Shown here: positions 36,488 to 46,000 of the stretch, piece after piece
Layout of the letters: each line of letters begins with the position of its first letter
Position numbering within the stretch: the stretch's first letter is position 1
Origin: Chitinophagales bacterium 33-2
GTDB lineage: Bacteria > Bacteroidota > Bacteroidia > Chitinophagales > Chitinophagaceae
Direction: 5' to 3'
NCBI GenBank assembly: GCA_002050435.1
Contig: MWYV01000026.1
Coordinates: 1 to 57,601, forward strand
DNA: 57,601 nucleotides
The notes under the pieces: generated by a model
Seen by the model: only the letters and a program-made list of their open reading frames with translations
What the model was told of the DNA's origin: nothing
Databases searched by the model: none
Position numbers and translations under genes: made by a program

Positions 36488-36521
36488 TTTGAACGCCGGA
36501 AAAGGAAATTTGATTAATTTG
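36488..36521 (+). promoter_or_regulatory. Candidate Bacteroidota promoter for the diheme cytochrome
   Basis: TTTG at 36488-36491 and TTAATTTG at 36514-36521 (one mismatch to TAnnTTTG), spaced 22 bp apart, ending 19 bp before the start codon. The spacing is a little long. Confidence 0.35.
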
Positions 36522-36540
36522 AGACAATATTTAACGCTTT

Positions 36541-36966
36541 ATGAATAAGTCTTTCCTTGTCACCCTTGGAATTGTTTTAATAGTAGCTGCTTCAATGGCC
36601 TTTACCAGCGGGCAGGATCCCCATTATAAGAATCTGAAAGTGCTGCCTAAAAATATAACAAAACATCAGCTGGATAGTGTAATGAAGCATTTTACCACTG
36701 CGCTTAACGTAAAATGTAACTTTTGCCATGTAAAAGTGGAAGGTAGCGATGAGTGGAATTTTCCATCCGACGTAAACAAACATAAACTGATTGCCCGCGA
36801 TATGATGAAAATGACCAACAACATCAATAAAAAATATTTTGACGTTACAGGTTCAGGAGGAAAAAAGGATTTGAATGTTCAACTAATGGTTACCTGTTAT
36901 ACCTGTCATAATGGTAGAAAAGAACCATTGGCTTTTGTTCCCGTTAAAGACACTGCAAGAAAATAA
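36541..36966 (+). CDS. Exported diheme c-type cytochrome, reaction-centre cytochrome family
   Basis: A 141-residue protein: a signal peptide (FLVTLGIVLIVAASMAFTSG), then two heme-binding CxxCH motifs, CNFCH (Cys59, Cys62, His63) and CYTCH (Cys119, Cys122, His123). It has the pattern of the CytoC_RC domain, named for photosynthetic reaction centres but common in non-phototrophic Bacteroidota and related bacteria. It probably carries electrons in the periplasm; its partner is unknown. Confidence 0.9.
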   Translation: MNKSFLVTLGIVLIVAASMAFTSGQDPHYKNLKVLPKNITKHQLDSVMKHFTTALNVKCNFCHVKVEGSDEWNFPSDVNKHKLIARDMMKMTNNINKKYFDVTGSGGKKDLNVQLMVTCYTCHNGRKEPLAFVPVKDTARK

Positions 36967-37101
36967 TCAGTCATATTCCTGAATTTCCTGAATTTGTTTT
37001 TGTGCCGAATGCACGCTCAGGTCATTTGTGCAGAATGGCTGCGCAATGGAAACCCGGTTAATACAAAGAGATTACTAAAATAAATTTCCTATTTTTTCGC
37101 C

Positions 37102-37728
37102 ATGAAATTTTTCCTGGTGTGCATCCTGGCAGTTTGTATTTTTTCCTGTAAAGAGAAAGCGTCAACACCTGCTTCCCGCCCGAAACTGGTTAATAACGAT
37201 TCGCCGATTATTAAATCGGATATAATTAATCCCTACGCCCCGGTGGATGTTTCTCCTATGGACATCAGTTATTTTCCTGTTGATTACCCCATTGAAAGTA
37301 TGTATGGAAGGATACCGGAGCCGCTGGTTGCAAGAGTGATATACAGCAGGCCACACAGGCAGGGAAGAACCGTTTTTGGTGGATTGCTGAAATTTGGTGA
37401 ACCATGGCGTCTGGGTGCAAATGAAGCCACCGAAATTGAATTTTTTGTGCCGGTTACCATAGATGGCAGGCGGCTCAACAAAGGAAGATACACTATGTAC
37501 GTCATTCCATTTGATGGCAGATGGACCATTGTATTCAATTCAAACCTGGATGTGTGGGGACTCACCCCGAATCCTTCTAAAGATGTATTAAAAGTTGATG
37601 TGAATGTTGAAGTAACCAGCCAGCACGTCGAATATTTCAGCATGGTTTTCCAGGACGCTGCTAAAGGTGCTGATCTGATCATGGCCTGGGATACAATTGT
37701 TGCAAAATTGCCGATCGAAATCAATTAG
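37102..37728 (+). CDS. DUF2911 lipoprotein
   Basis: A 208-residue lipoprotein (leader VCILAVCIFSCKEK, Cys16). The DUF2911 domain (about 70-200) shows IYSRPHRQGRTVFGGL, GEPWRLGANEATEIEF and GRYTMYVIPFDGRWTIVF, predicted all-beta and surface-located. No activity is known. The stop codon is separated from the asnB start at 37730 by one base, so the pair is translated from one transcript. Confidence 0.88.
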   Translation: MKFFLVCILAVCIFSCKEKASTPASRPKLVNNDSPIIKSDIINPYAPVDVSPMDISYFPVDYPIESMYGRIPEPLVARVIYSRPHRQGRTVFGGLLKFGEPWRLGANEATEIEFFVPVTIDGRRLNKGRYTMYVIPFDGRWTIVFNSNLDVWGLTPNPSKDVLKVDVNVEVTSQHVEYFSMVFQDAAKGADLIMAWDTIVAKLPIEIN

Positions 37729-37729
37729 T

Positions 37730-39568
37730 ATGTGTGGCATTGCAGGAATTATATCTGCCAACCCCGATCTTGTTTCACAAAAAAGAATTGAAGCAGGAAC
37801 AGCTTCACTAAAACATCGTGGTCCACAAAACCAGGGATTTTATTTTTCTAATGGACTTGCTCTGGGCCATACCCGTTTATGTATCATTGATCTTACCGAA
37901 AGGGCAGCGCAGCCTTTTCATTATATGCAACGGTATCACCTGGTGTATAACGGCGAGTTGTATAATTATGTTGAATTAAAAGAAGTTTTGATTCAAAAAG
38001 GATTTCAGTTCATCACAGATTCTGATACAGAAGTAGTGGTGGCAGCTTATGCAGCATTTGGCAAAGAATGTCTTCAGCAGTTTGACGGCATGTTTGCATT
38101 TGCAATCTGGGATGAAAAGGAAAAAAAATTTTTTGCAGCGCGTGACCGGTTCGGTGAAAAGCCATTTTTTTATTATTACGACGGTCAGCAATTCCTGTTT
38201 GCTTCCGAAATGAAAGCTTTATGGCAAATGGGCATCAGCAAAGAACCCAACCTTGCCATGCTGTATAATTTTTTATCGATCGGTTATACATCCAACCCTG
38301 GTGATCCCCAGGAAACGTTCTACCAGAATATTTATAAGCTGCCTGCCGCCAGTTGCCTTGAATTTAAACCGGATGGACAGGAGATTCATATTGAGAAATA
38401 CTGGCATCCAGACTTTGAAGTAGCCCAACATTACAATGAATCTCATGCTATTGAAAAATTTAGCTCACTGCTGCAACAATCAATAAAAAACAGACTAAGA
38501 AGTGATGTTGAAATTGGCACCAGTTTAAGCGGGGGGTTAGATAGTTCCAGCATTGTGGCATTGGTAGCTTCTCTTGAAAGCGCTCCTGCACATAAGTGTT
38601 TTACTGCAAGTTTTGATGGGTTTGAAAAAGATGAAACTGCATTTGCAAAAATGGTGGCGGATCAGTTTGGTCTGCAACATTTTCCTGTGTCCTTCAACGA
38701 AAGCGACCTGCCAGGATTGATGATGAAAATGATGGCGCATCAGGAGGAACCCATTTCATCTTCCAGTCCGATTGCCCAGTATGCAGTTTATGCTGCTGCG
38801 CGCGCGAAGGGTGTTACAGTGATTCTTGATGGCCAGGGCGCCGATGAAATCCTCGCTGGTTATCACAAGTATTATCGCTGGTACTGGCAGGAATTGTACA
38901 GGCAAAACAGGCTGGCTTCATCAAAAGAGCTGGCAACTGCAAGGGCATTGGGCATTCAGCAACCTTTCGGATGGAAACAAAAAGCCGCAGCGCTGTTTCC
39001 AGATTTTACTGCTGCTCTGTGGCAAAGCAGGATGTCGCAGCAGGCTGCACGCAATCCTGATCTGCATCGTGATTTTGCTTACAGCAATAAAAGAAATCTT
39101 TATTATACGCTTCCTGCAACCCCGGATCTGAACGGCTCATTGTACTTTAACGCTTTCGTTAGCGGACTTGAAGAATTACTCAGGCTGGCCGACCGCAATA
39201 GTATGGCGCACAGTGTGGAAGTGCGCCTTCCTTTTCTTCAGCATGAACTGGTAGCTTTTCTATTCAGCCTGCCACCATCTTCTAAAATTCATCAGGGCTG
39301 GACCAAATACCTCCTGCGAAAATCAATGAACAATAGATTGCCTTCAGAAATTGTTTGGCGGAAAGATAAAACAGGATTTGAGCCACCACAGAAGCAATGG
39401 ATGCGCAATCCAATGGTACAGGAAGCCATTGCTGATGCAAAGCAAATATTGGGTGATCAGAAAATTCTTTCGCCACTGGCAGTCAATAAAAAAACCCAGC
39501 CACACGAAGCACATGCGGCTGGGTCAAATGACTGGCGCTACTGGAGCGCATCCTTTCTTTTCAGGTGA
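37730..39568 (+). CDS. asnB: Asparagine synthetase B (glutamine-hydrolysing)
   Basis: A 612-residue enzyme. Cys2 is the glutaminase nucleophile (MCGIAGII), so the start at 37730 is required; the upstream frame cannot be right. The glutaminase domain covers about 2-205 and the synthetase domain about 230-600, with the ATP PP-loop SGGLDSSS (267-274) and LDGQGADEILAGYHKY. It makes asparagine, or amidates a related substrate, from glutamine and ATP. The last 30 codons overlap an antisense terminator (39485-39524) used by the converging gene. Confidence 0.93.
   Translation: MCGIAGIISANPDLVSQKRIEAGTASLKHRGPQNQGFYFSNGLALGHTRLCIIDLTERAAQPFHYMQRYHLVYNGELYNYVELKEVLIQKGFQFITDSDTEVVVAAYAAFGKECLQQFDGMFAFAIWDEKEKKFFAARDRFGEKPFFYYYDGQQFLFASEMKALWQMGISKEPNLAMLYNFLSIGYTSNPGDPQETFYQNIYKLPAASCLEFKPDGQEIHIEKYWHPDFEVAQHYNESHAIEKFSSLLQQSIKNRLRSDVEIGTSLSGGLDSSSIVALVASLESAPAHKCFTASFDGFEKDETAFAKMVADQFGLQHFPVSFNESDLPGLMMKMMAHQEEPISSSSPIAQYAVYAAARAKGVTVILDGQGADEILAGYHKYYRWYWQELYRQNRLASSKELATARALGIQQPFGWKQKAAALFPDFTAALWQSRMSQQAARNPDLHRDFAYSNKRNLYYTLPATPDLNGSLYFNAFVSGLEELLRLADRNSMAHSVEVRLPFLQHELVAFLFSLPPSSKIHQGWTKYLLRKSMNNRLPSEIVWRKDKTGFEPPQKQWMRNPMVQEAIADAKQILGDQKILSPLAVNKKTQPHEAHAAGSNDWRYWSASFLFR
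39485..39524 (-). terminator. Antisense terminator embedded in the asnB 3' end
   Basis: An 8-bp perfect ACCCAGCC/GGCTGGGT stem (39494-39501 with 39517-39524), extended by two inner pairs, with seven A residues at 39488-39494 that read as a T tract on the minus strand. It is about 45 bp beyond the stop of the minus-strand gene at 39569 and lies inside the asnB coding sequence. Confidence 0.75.
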
Positions 39569-40000
39569 TCAGGCTTTTGTAATTTTTTTGGATACTGAAA
39601 TATTGCCGTAAGGATCTGATTGGATGTGCGTCCATGTTTTATCATCTTCAAGAATAATATGGTAAGACAATTCATAAGGTGTGGTTACTTCGGTAACGCT
39701 GTAAATATCCTTTCCCTGGAATTTTTTCTCTATTCTTGACTGAATAAAAATGGGCAGCACCTTGCCATTATAATACCTGATGCTTCTCATTATATTTCCC
39801 TGATTATCGTATTGAACCCTTAGCATGATCTCGTTCTGACTGAAGCTGGCTTCGTAATTATTTTCCACTTCCTGCCAGCTTACTTCCTTTGCATGCTGAA
39901 AAGTTTTATTAAAGGACTCAAGAATTTTTTCATTAGGCCCGGTTGCAAATGAAGATGTAGTTGCAAGGATAAAGGCGGCTGCTATTAAGATCTTTTTCAT
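39569..40000 (-). CDS. Hypothetical exported protein, 143 aa
   Basis: The signal peptide is MKKILIAAAFILATTSSFAT; the Met at 40000 is preferred, although the Met at 40009 is also in frame. The mature domain is a small alpha/beta fold (SWQEVENNYEASFSQNEIML, GNIMRSIRYYNGKVLPIFIQ) resembling periplasmic PepSY- or BLIP-like folds, but this is weak. It converges with asnB and uses a terminator that lies in the asnB coding sequence. Confidence 0.75.
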   Translation of the reverse strand: MKKILIAAAFILATTSSFATGPNEKILESFNKTFQHAKEVSWQEVENNYEASFSQNEIMLRVQYDNQGNIMRSIRYYNGKVLPIFIQSRIEKKFQGKDIYSVTEVTTPYELSYHIILEDDKTWTHIQSDPYGNISVSKKITKA

Positions 40001-40307
40001 GGTGATCATTTTTTATTGTTTGAATTAAATTTCTCTACGAAACTATTCTTATTTCGAACCGTGTTCAAGCGATTCTACTCCAACGGCAACACCAATTTTA
40101 AAAACCTGAAGGTTAATAAAAGTTATAAATGATAAGCACGCAAAATGTATGGATCAAACGTGAAGATGAATTGCTGAAGTGCATAAAACCAGTTTGCAGG
40201 AAAATGGTTAACCGATTGTTAATACAATTTTGCGTTGGATGAGTGGTTAGAAGATCGCTCTTAAAGATTGGATCATATTCTTCATCTTTGCGCTCTAATA
40301 AGATAAT
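40001..40307. other. Intergenic region with divergent promoters
   Basis: About 307 bp between the small exported gene and the metB/cystathionine-type gene. No coding frame and no convincing riboswitch (including SAM-type) was recognised; it should hold the promoters for both divergent genes. Confidence 0.5.
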
Positions 40308-41453
40308 ATGAAAATTGGAACCAAGTTTATACATGCAGGTGTTGAGCCTGACCCTACCACAGGGGCCATTATGACGCCGATATACCAGACCTCTACTTAT
40401 GTTCAGGAAGCACCGGCGCAACATAAAGGTTATGAATATGCCAGAAGTCAGAATCCAACAAGAACGGCCCTGGAAACCGCTTTTGCTGCAATAGAGAACG
40501 GGCAGTTCGGGTTGGCCTTCAGCAGTGGTGTGGCAGCTACCGATGCGGTCATTAAATTGCTGCAGCCAGGCGATGAAGTCATTGCCGGTAACGATATGTA
40601 TGGTGGCTCTTACAGGCTTTTTTCAAAAGTGTTTGAAAAATTCGGAATCAAATTTCATTACATAAATATGCAGGATGCTGAAAACATCAGGCAATACATG
40701 AATGATAAAACAAAACTCATCTGGATCGAAACACCCACCAATCCATTGATGAATATCACTGATATTGAAGCCGTGGCTGCTATTGCAAAATCCTCGGGTG
40801 TTTTATTATGTGTTGATAATACATTTGCATCGCCTTATTTGCAAAACCCACTGGATCTTGGTGCCGACATTGTTATGCATTCTGTTACAAAATACATTGG
40901 CGGACATAGTGATGTGATCCAGGGTTGTCTGGTTATGAATAATAAGGAACTGAAGGAGCAATTGTATTTTATTCAAAAGTCATGCGGTGCCGTGCCTGGC
41001 CCACAGGATTGCTTCCTTGTGTTGCGTGGAATTAAAACACTGCACGTGCGTATGCAAAGACATTGTGAGAATGGTGAAAAAGTGGCGCAATTCCTTCGAA
41101 ACCATCCAAAGGTGGAAAAAGTATTCTGGTGCGGGTTTGAAGATCATCCCAATTTTGCAGTGGCTAAAAAGCAAATGCGTGGCTTTGGCGGTATGATGAG
41201 TTTTATTCTGAAAGATAACAGCGTGGACGCAGCAAAGAAATTACTTTCCTCTACAAAAGTTTTTGCGCTTGCCGAAAGTCTTGGAGGGGTAGAATCGCTG
41301 ATCAATCATCCGGCATCCATGACACATGCTTCTATTCCAAGGGAGGAGCGCATAAAAAACGGGTTGAGCGATTCCCTGATCAGGTTGAGTGTAGGTATTG
41401 AAGATGTGGAAGATATCATAGAAGATCTGGAACAGGCCATCGCCGGTGTTTAG
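40308..41453 (+). CDS. Cystathionine gamma-synthase/gamma-lyase family PLP enzyme
   Basis: A 381-residue type I PLP enzyme of the trans-sulfuration family. The Schiff-base Lys195 lies in HSVTKYIGGHSD, Asp170 (VDNTF) contacts the PLP ring nitrogen, and SSGVAATDAV and NDMYGGSY are family signatures. The C-terminal LAESLGGVESLINHP and RLSVGIEDVEDI are conserved. Lyase and synthase forms cannot be separated reliably from sequence; it acts in cysteine/methionine metabolism. A terminator follows at 41475-41500. Confidence 0.93.
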   Translation: MKIGTKFIHAGVEPDPTTGAIMTPIYQTSTYVQEAPAQHKGYEYARSQNPTRTALETAFAAIENGQFGLAFSSGVAATDAVIKLLQPGDEVIAGNDMYGGSYRLFSKVFEKFGIKFHYINMQDAENIRQYMNDKTKLIWIETPTNPLMNITDIEAVAAIAKSSGVLLCVDNTFASPYLQNPLDLGADIVMHSVTKYIGGHSDVIQGCLVMNNKELKEQLYFIQKSCGAVPGPQDCFLVLRGIKTLHVRMQRHCENGEKVAQFLRNHPKVEKVFWCGFEDHPNFAVAKKQMRGFGGMMSFILKDNSVDAAKKLLSSTKVFALAESLGGVESLINHPASMTHASIPREERIKNGLSDSLIRLSVGIEDVEDIIEDLEQAIAGV

Positions 41454-41474
41454 GAATTTGAATTCATGTTATTA

Positions 41475-41500
41475 CCCCGCAACTGCGGGGTTCTTTATTT
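41475..41500 (+). terminator. Terminator after the trans-sulfuration gene
   Basis: A CCCCGC/GCGGGG stem (41475-41480 with 41485-41490) with a 4-nt loop, followed by a T-rich run. It ends about 8 bp before the GTG chosen as start of the DUF2400 gene, so the longer upstream frame of that gene is unlikely. Confidence 0.8.
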
Positions 41501-41507
41501 TTGCAGG

Positions 41508-42278
41508 GTGGATAAAAAACTGACTGATTTTTTAAATAAAAAAATGAAGGAATACAATCATCCTTCATTTATAACTCCTGATCCCATTTCAGTTCCACAC
41601 CGGTTTTCAAAAATGCAGGACATTGAAATTGCTGGTTTTTTTGCAGCTGTTTTTGCCTGGGGCAACCGCGTTACGATCATCAATAAAACAAATGAACTGA
41701 TGCGTCTGATGGGTGATAGGCCTTATGAATTCTGCATGAACTATTCAGGGGCTGAACTGAAAAAGCTTGCCAACTTTAAACACCGCACCTTTAATGCGAT
41801 CGATCTGTATTATTGCATCGATTTCTTCCATTTTCACTACCAGCAGCATTACTCACTGGAACCTGCTTTTTCGAAATGGATGAAAAAAGAGGACAGCTCT
41901 ATTGAGCATGCGCTGACTGGTTTTCATGATTATTTTTTTTCGCTGCCACATGCACCGGCACGTACCCGCAAACACATCGCAACACCCCGGAGAGGGTCCA
42001 CCTGTAAGCGGCTCAATATGTTTTTAAGGTGGATGGTTCGTAAAGATTCCCGTGGCGTTGATTTTGGTTTATGGAAGCAAATTGCCTCCTCCCAGCTTGT
42101 ATGTCCGGTAGATCTTCATGTAGCACGTGTGGCGCGCAGATTCAATTTAATTCAAAGAAAACAAACCGACTGGCTGACAGCAATAGAACTTACGAAAAGT
42201 CTGAAGGAACTGGATCCCCAAGATCCCACAAAATATGATTTTGCTTTATTTGGTTTAGGTGTCATTGAAAAATATTAA
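41508..42278 (+). CDS. TIGR02757/DUF2400 family protein
   Basis: A 256-residue protein if started at the GTG at 41508 (VDKKLTDFLNKKMKEYNHPS); an ATG at 41544 is an alternative. The long frame beginning at 41466 runs through a transcription terminator and is rejected. The family signatures are DPISVPHRFSKMQDIEIAGF, KDSRGVDFGLWKQI and CPVDLHVARVARR, a helical domain resembling the DNA-glycosylase HhH fold. Its activity is uncharacterised. Confidence 0.85.
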   Translation: MDKKLTDFLNKKMKEYNHPSFITPDPISVPHRFSKMQDIEIAGFFAAVFAWGNRVTIINKTNELMRLMGDRPYEFCMNYSGAELKKLANFKHRTFNAIDLYYCIDFFHFHYQQHYSLEPAFSKWMKKEDSSIEHALTGFHDYFFSLPHAPARTRKHIATPRRGSTCKRLNMFLRWMVRKDSRGVDFGLWKQIASSQLVCPVDLHVARVARRFNLIQRKQTDWLTAIELTKSLKELDPQDPTKYDFALFGLGVIEKY

Positions 42279-42805
42279 TGTCATTCGCAGCAAAAGAAAT
42301 CCACTGGTGAATGGGGATGGTGAATGGGGATGGTGAATGGTGAATGGGTCAATGGTCAATCACCGTTGTCCGGGGAAAAATTATTTGATTTCGATAGAAC
42401 GCGCACACTTTAGGAAAAAACATTTCTTAGGAAAAATCAGGAGCAATCATGCGCATACAACCACCCAAATGGTATAAGATTAGTGCCTGGAATTTCATTT
42501 GTGAGGGAAACCTGGATCTAATAAACCAGTACCTGCCTCTTGTTGCCCGCAGATCGCGCTGATGAACGCAGAAGACCCATCAGCGAAAATCTGCGTAATC
42601 TGCGGGAGGCCTTTTTGTTGCCTGTTCGTAAGGTTTCCCGCAACGCTCAAAAAGGTTGTCGGACAGGTACGAGGCCCGCCAGCCTGAGGCAAAATAGCTT
42701 AAAAGTAATGTTTGATTTTTTACCTGATACCACCCCTTGACCCTTGACCCTTGACCCATTGACCCTTCACCTTACCAATTCACTTAACTTAACAATGGAT
42801 CAATA
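42279..42805. repeat. Intergenic element: tandem-repeat borders in inverted orientation with an internal palindrome
   Basis: About 527 bp without a convincing gene. The left border (about 42306-42361) repeats GGTGAATGG and ends GGGTCAATGGTCAAT. The right border (about 42733-42783) is its mirrored counterpart, repeating CCCTTGACCC then TTCACC. Between them, a near-palindrome (CCGCAGATCGCGCTGATG at 42547-42564 with CATCAGCGAAAATCTGCG at 42578-42595, then TAATCTGCGGG) resembles dispersed intergenic repeats of Bacteroidota. A 37-codon frame (42449-42562) inside is considered accidental. Confidence 0.7.
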
Positions 42806-45589
42806 TTAAAACATGAACAGCCGGTCTTTACCACCCACTTTTTTGGCACCCATGTTCCTGATGTTATAAGTGAAGCTGAGTGAAAAATACCTTTGCAGAA
42901 CATTTGTTTCCTGATCGATCACCTGGTTAAGATTGGCAAACCTCGTATAACCATTGTTCCTGTTTAATAAATCAAACACCCCGAGTTTGAGCATACCCAC
43001 ATCGCCTTTCATCATCAGTAAGGTAACCGCCGCATTCCACAACAGATTTTCCTTTGGTAATCCCGGTGCCACATCCGCATTGGTACGGTAAGCAACATTG
43101 GTTTCCCACACAAGTTTCTTTGGCCAGCGTACGATCAATTCACTTTCCAGGTAATGAGTAATAACTTTTATGTTCTTAAATGAAGGATCCGTATAACTGG
43201 TGCGGGTAAATGAAGGTGAATACTGAGGTCTGAATTCTATAATGTCATTCCAGTTCAAACCGATGTTGAAATTTGGTCCAAATCTGAAGTTGGAGGCATA
43301 ACTGGTTTGATCATTTATGATCATTTTTGTTTTATTGAAATTGATCCATGGGTTGAAGCGGAACGAGAATATGAATTTCTGTTTATTCTTAAATTCTTTT
43401 CCAAATCCCAGACCAGCATAAAAGTCAACGGTTCCATCTGCATTTACAGGTTGCACAGTGGTGATCCCATTCGATCCTACTCTTCTGCTCATCACCACAT
43501 CATTATCAATAAAGCTGGCATTTACATATACATTGATGCTTGTGCCGCTGGCCTGGAGAAAGGTGAAATTATTTAAGTTAAGGGATCTGCGTTTTGAGGG
43601 TGACAGGTTTGCATTTCCATAACGAATATAAAATGGATTGGTACTGTCAGGAACCGGGATCAGGTGAAAAATAGATGGCGCATTTACCGACTGGCTGTAA
43701 TGAACAGAAAGCTGTTTATACTGCATGGAAAAATTTGGAAGTACATTAAACAAGGTCATTTCCACCGGTTGGTTGGTCTGTTTAAACTGGTTAGTAATTT
43801 GCTGCCAGAGCCCATTGATTCCCGCAGTAAGATTTACTTTTTTGATCTTATAGGAAAGTGCAAGATTGGAATTGAATCTTTTCTGACTCCGTTCAAATCC
43901 GCTGCTCTTTGCATCGTTCACCTTTTCATATTTCTGGCTGGCATCTTTATCATAAATACCAATATCCTGCTGGTCTGTGATATATTCTGCCCTGTTGTTA
44001 AATCTCAGCGTAAACTTTGAGTTGAGTGGTTCCGAATAATACAAACTTAGCTGTCCGTTAAAAACCGGAGTGACCTGTCTTCTTAATTGTTCGAATAAAA
44101 GATCCTGTACCACCGGCTCATAATAATGATATTCAGATTCAGTGATATAATTATTCCTGTTCCTGTTGTAATTGATGTTATTGATGATGTTTAAGGTTCT
44201 TCCTTTTTTTGAACCCCATCTCCTGGTAACAAAAAGATTGTGGTTATAATTCAGTGAGTTGGTATTGTTGTATTGATTCCCTGTTCCTTCGCTCAGCAAA
44301 CCTGCTTTATTATTTCTGACATTGATTTGTGCCAGCACATTTTCATTGATACCTGCAAGTGAAAAGCCAGACCTGAAATTAATGTCGGTCAGTGAATCCG
44401 GTTTTAAAATAGCACCCGCTCCAAAATTATGTGCGTTGGTTTGTTTATCATTACGCGTACCGGTTCTGGAAATAATGGTAGTATCCTGGATATATTGCTG
44501 GTTATTGGTGGTTTGAAGTACGCGGCTCCTTGTATTTCCATAAAAATATTGCAGGAAGAGTGACTGTTTTTTGTTGGGTGCGTGGTTGAGGTTAAATCCG
44601 CCACCAGATGTTCTTGCTATACCCTGTTCCATGCCACCAAATGAAATCCCATTCAAAGCAAAACCAGTCTGCCCGCCACGGGTCGTCATCCAAACAGAAT
44701 TAAACCCGCTCCTGTTAAAACCACCCATGTCCTGCACTTCTTTAAAACTAAAACCACTCCGGTTCATATTATTGCTGAATCCAAGTACGCTTAACTGAAG
44801 CGTGTCGCGGTAAATATTGGCAATACCACCCACTTCATACCTGTTTTCTGTACCCGCTCCTGCATAGGCTTTTCCAAACCACCCTTTTTTAATCCCTTTT
44901 TTCAGAGTAAGGTTAATCACCTGCCCAACGTTGGTCAGGTCACCATCCGAATTGCGTGCAGATTCGTCTTTGTCTTCTGTCAATTGAACTTTTTCAATCA
45001 CATTCGCAGGCAGGTTGCGTGTTGCCATTTTAGGATCGTCGCCAAAGAAAGATTTTCCATCAACCAGGATCCTGTTCACGCGCCTTCCATTTGCAGTGAT
45101 GTTTCCATCACGGTCGACCTCTACGCCTGGAAGTTTTCTTAGAAGGTCTTCTACCAGTGAGGTGGGAAGTGTTTTAAAAGAAGACGCATTGAATTCAATT
45201 GTATCTTTTCTTACGGTCACGGGTGGCCGTTCTGCAATTACCAAAACTTCCTCGAGTGTTTTGGAACCTGGAAGGAGTTCCACTTTACCCAGGTCGAGCG
45301 GGTTTTCGTCTGTTAATGTGAATTCCTTGCGAAATGCATCATAACCTGAATAGGAAATGATCACCCGGCATGCTTTGTTCAGTGGAATTCCTGTGACCCT
45401 GAAGTCACCATCATGGTTGCTCAACCTGTAGGTGATCAGTGTAGTATCGGCTGCCTGGAATACAGTAACTGTGGCCAGACCCAGGGGTGATCCTGATAAT
45501 GAATCTACAAGTTTTCCTTTGATACTTCCCTGGCTCCACACCTGCGAAAAACAACAGAGGGCCAGTAAGAACAATCCTATTTTCTTCAT
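42806..45589 (-). CDS. TonB-dependent receptor-like outer-membrane barrel protein
   Basis: A 927-residue outer-membrane protein: a signal peptide (MKKIGLFLLALCCFSQVWSQ), a carboxypeptidase-regulatory-like domain (about 20-100, GSIKGKLVDSLSGSPLGLAT), a plug with NGRRVNRILVDGKSFFGDDP (about 165-190) and a long OMP_b-brl_3 barrel with many alternating aromatic strands. It differs from the receptor at 4180-6618 in sequence and size; both are likely import or adhesion barrels with unknown ligands. No SusD gene is adjacent. It reads away from the repeat-bordered intergenic element. Confidence 0.9.
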   Translation of the reverse strand: MKKIGLFLLALCCFSQVWSQGSIKGKLVDSLSGSPLGLATVTVFQAADTTLITYRLSNHDGDFRVTGIPLNKACRVIISYSGYDAFRKEFTLTDENPLDLGKVELLPGSKTLEEVLVIAERPPVTVRKDTIEFNASSFKTLPTSLVEDLLRKLPGVEVDRDGNITANGRRVNRILVDGKSFFGDDPKMATRNLPANVIEKVQLTEDKDESARNSDGDLTNVGQVINLTLKKGIKKGWFGKAYAGAGTENRYEVGGIANIYRDTLQLSVLGFSNNMNRSGFSFKEVQDMGGFNRSGFNSVWMTTRGGQTGFALNGISFGGMEQGIARTSGGGFNLNHAPNKKQSLFLQYFYGNTRSRVLQTTNNQQYIQDTTIISRTGTRNDKQTNAHNFGAGAILKPDSLTDINFRSGFSLAGINENVLAQINVRNNKAGLLSEGTGNQYNNTNSLNYNHNLFVTRRWGSKKGRTLNIINNINYNRNRNNYITESEYHYYEPVVQDLLFEQLRRQVTPVFNGQLSLYYSEPLNSKFTLRFNNRAEYITDQQDIGIYDKDASQKYEKVNDAKSSGFERSQKRFNSNLALSYKIKKVNLTAGINGLWQQITNQFKQTNQPVEMTLFNVLPNFSMQYKQLSVHYSQSVNAPSIFHLIPVPDSTNPFYIRYGNANLSPSKRRSLNLNNFTFLQASGTSINVYVNASFIDNDVVMSRRVGSNGITTVQPVNADGTVDFYAGLGFGKEFKNKQKFIFSFRFNPWINFNKTKMIINDQTSYASNFRFGPNFNIGLNWNDIIEFRPQYSPSFTRTSYTDPSFKNIKVITHYLESELIVRWPKKLVWETNVAYRTNADVAPGLPKENLLWNAAVTLLMMKGDVGMLKLGVFDLLNRNNGYTRFANLNQVIDQETNVLQRYFSLSFTYNIRNMGAKKVGGKDRLFMF

Positions 45590-45685
45590 ATAACTAATTA
45601 GAGTTCAATTATACGACAGGATTCGTACATCTGAATAACAATCTGATATGCGGTGTATTTTAATGATAAAGCAGATATTTGAAAG

Positions 45686-46000
45686 ATGGATAAAGATATC
45701 GTACACCATATTTTATTGTTGATTCAATCTGAATCCGAAATCTTTAAATTGGCTGAACTAAAAGAAGAATTGATCAGCTACCTGAATTTTCTGTTGCTGG
45801 AAGATCATAATAAACTGGTACACCTGCTTTACCGGGTTGATGTTGATGAAGACAAACTGCGTAAGTTACTTGAGGAAAATAAAGAAAAAGATGCGGCTGT
45901 TATTATTGCTGATCTGCTGATTCAAAGACAGATGGAAAAAGCATCCTCCAACTCATTGTTCAAACCAGGTGAACAAAATAGCAGTGAAGAAAGGTGGTAA
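45686..46000 (+). CDS. Hypothetical cytoplasmic protein, 104 aa
   Basis: A helical, acidic protein (KDIVHHILLLIQSESEIFKL, DEDKLRKLLEENKEKDAAVI) with no signal, membrane segment or known motif. It looks like a conserved small hypothetical protein of related bacteria. Its stop codon is immediately followed by the stop of the opposing gene (46000/46001). Confidence 0.7.
   Translation: MDKDIVHHILLLIQSESEIFKLAELKEELISYLNFLLLEDHNKLVHLLYRVDVDEDKLRKLLEENKEKDAAVIIADLLIQRQMEKASSNSLFKPGEQNSSEERW

Noticed and set aside
40001..40307. SAM riboswitch upstream of the trans-sulfuration gene
   Set aside because: No recognisable conserved core or stem arrangement was seen.
41466..41507. Longer start for the DUF2400 protein
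   Set aside because: That stretch contains the terminator of the upstream gene and has no family similarity.
42449..42562. 37-codon open frame in the intergenic repeat element, with an AGGAG-like sequence before it
   Set aside because: It ends inside the palindrome and has no recognised family; probably accidental.
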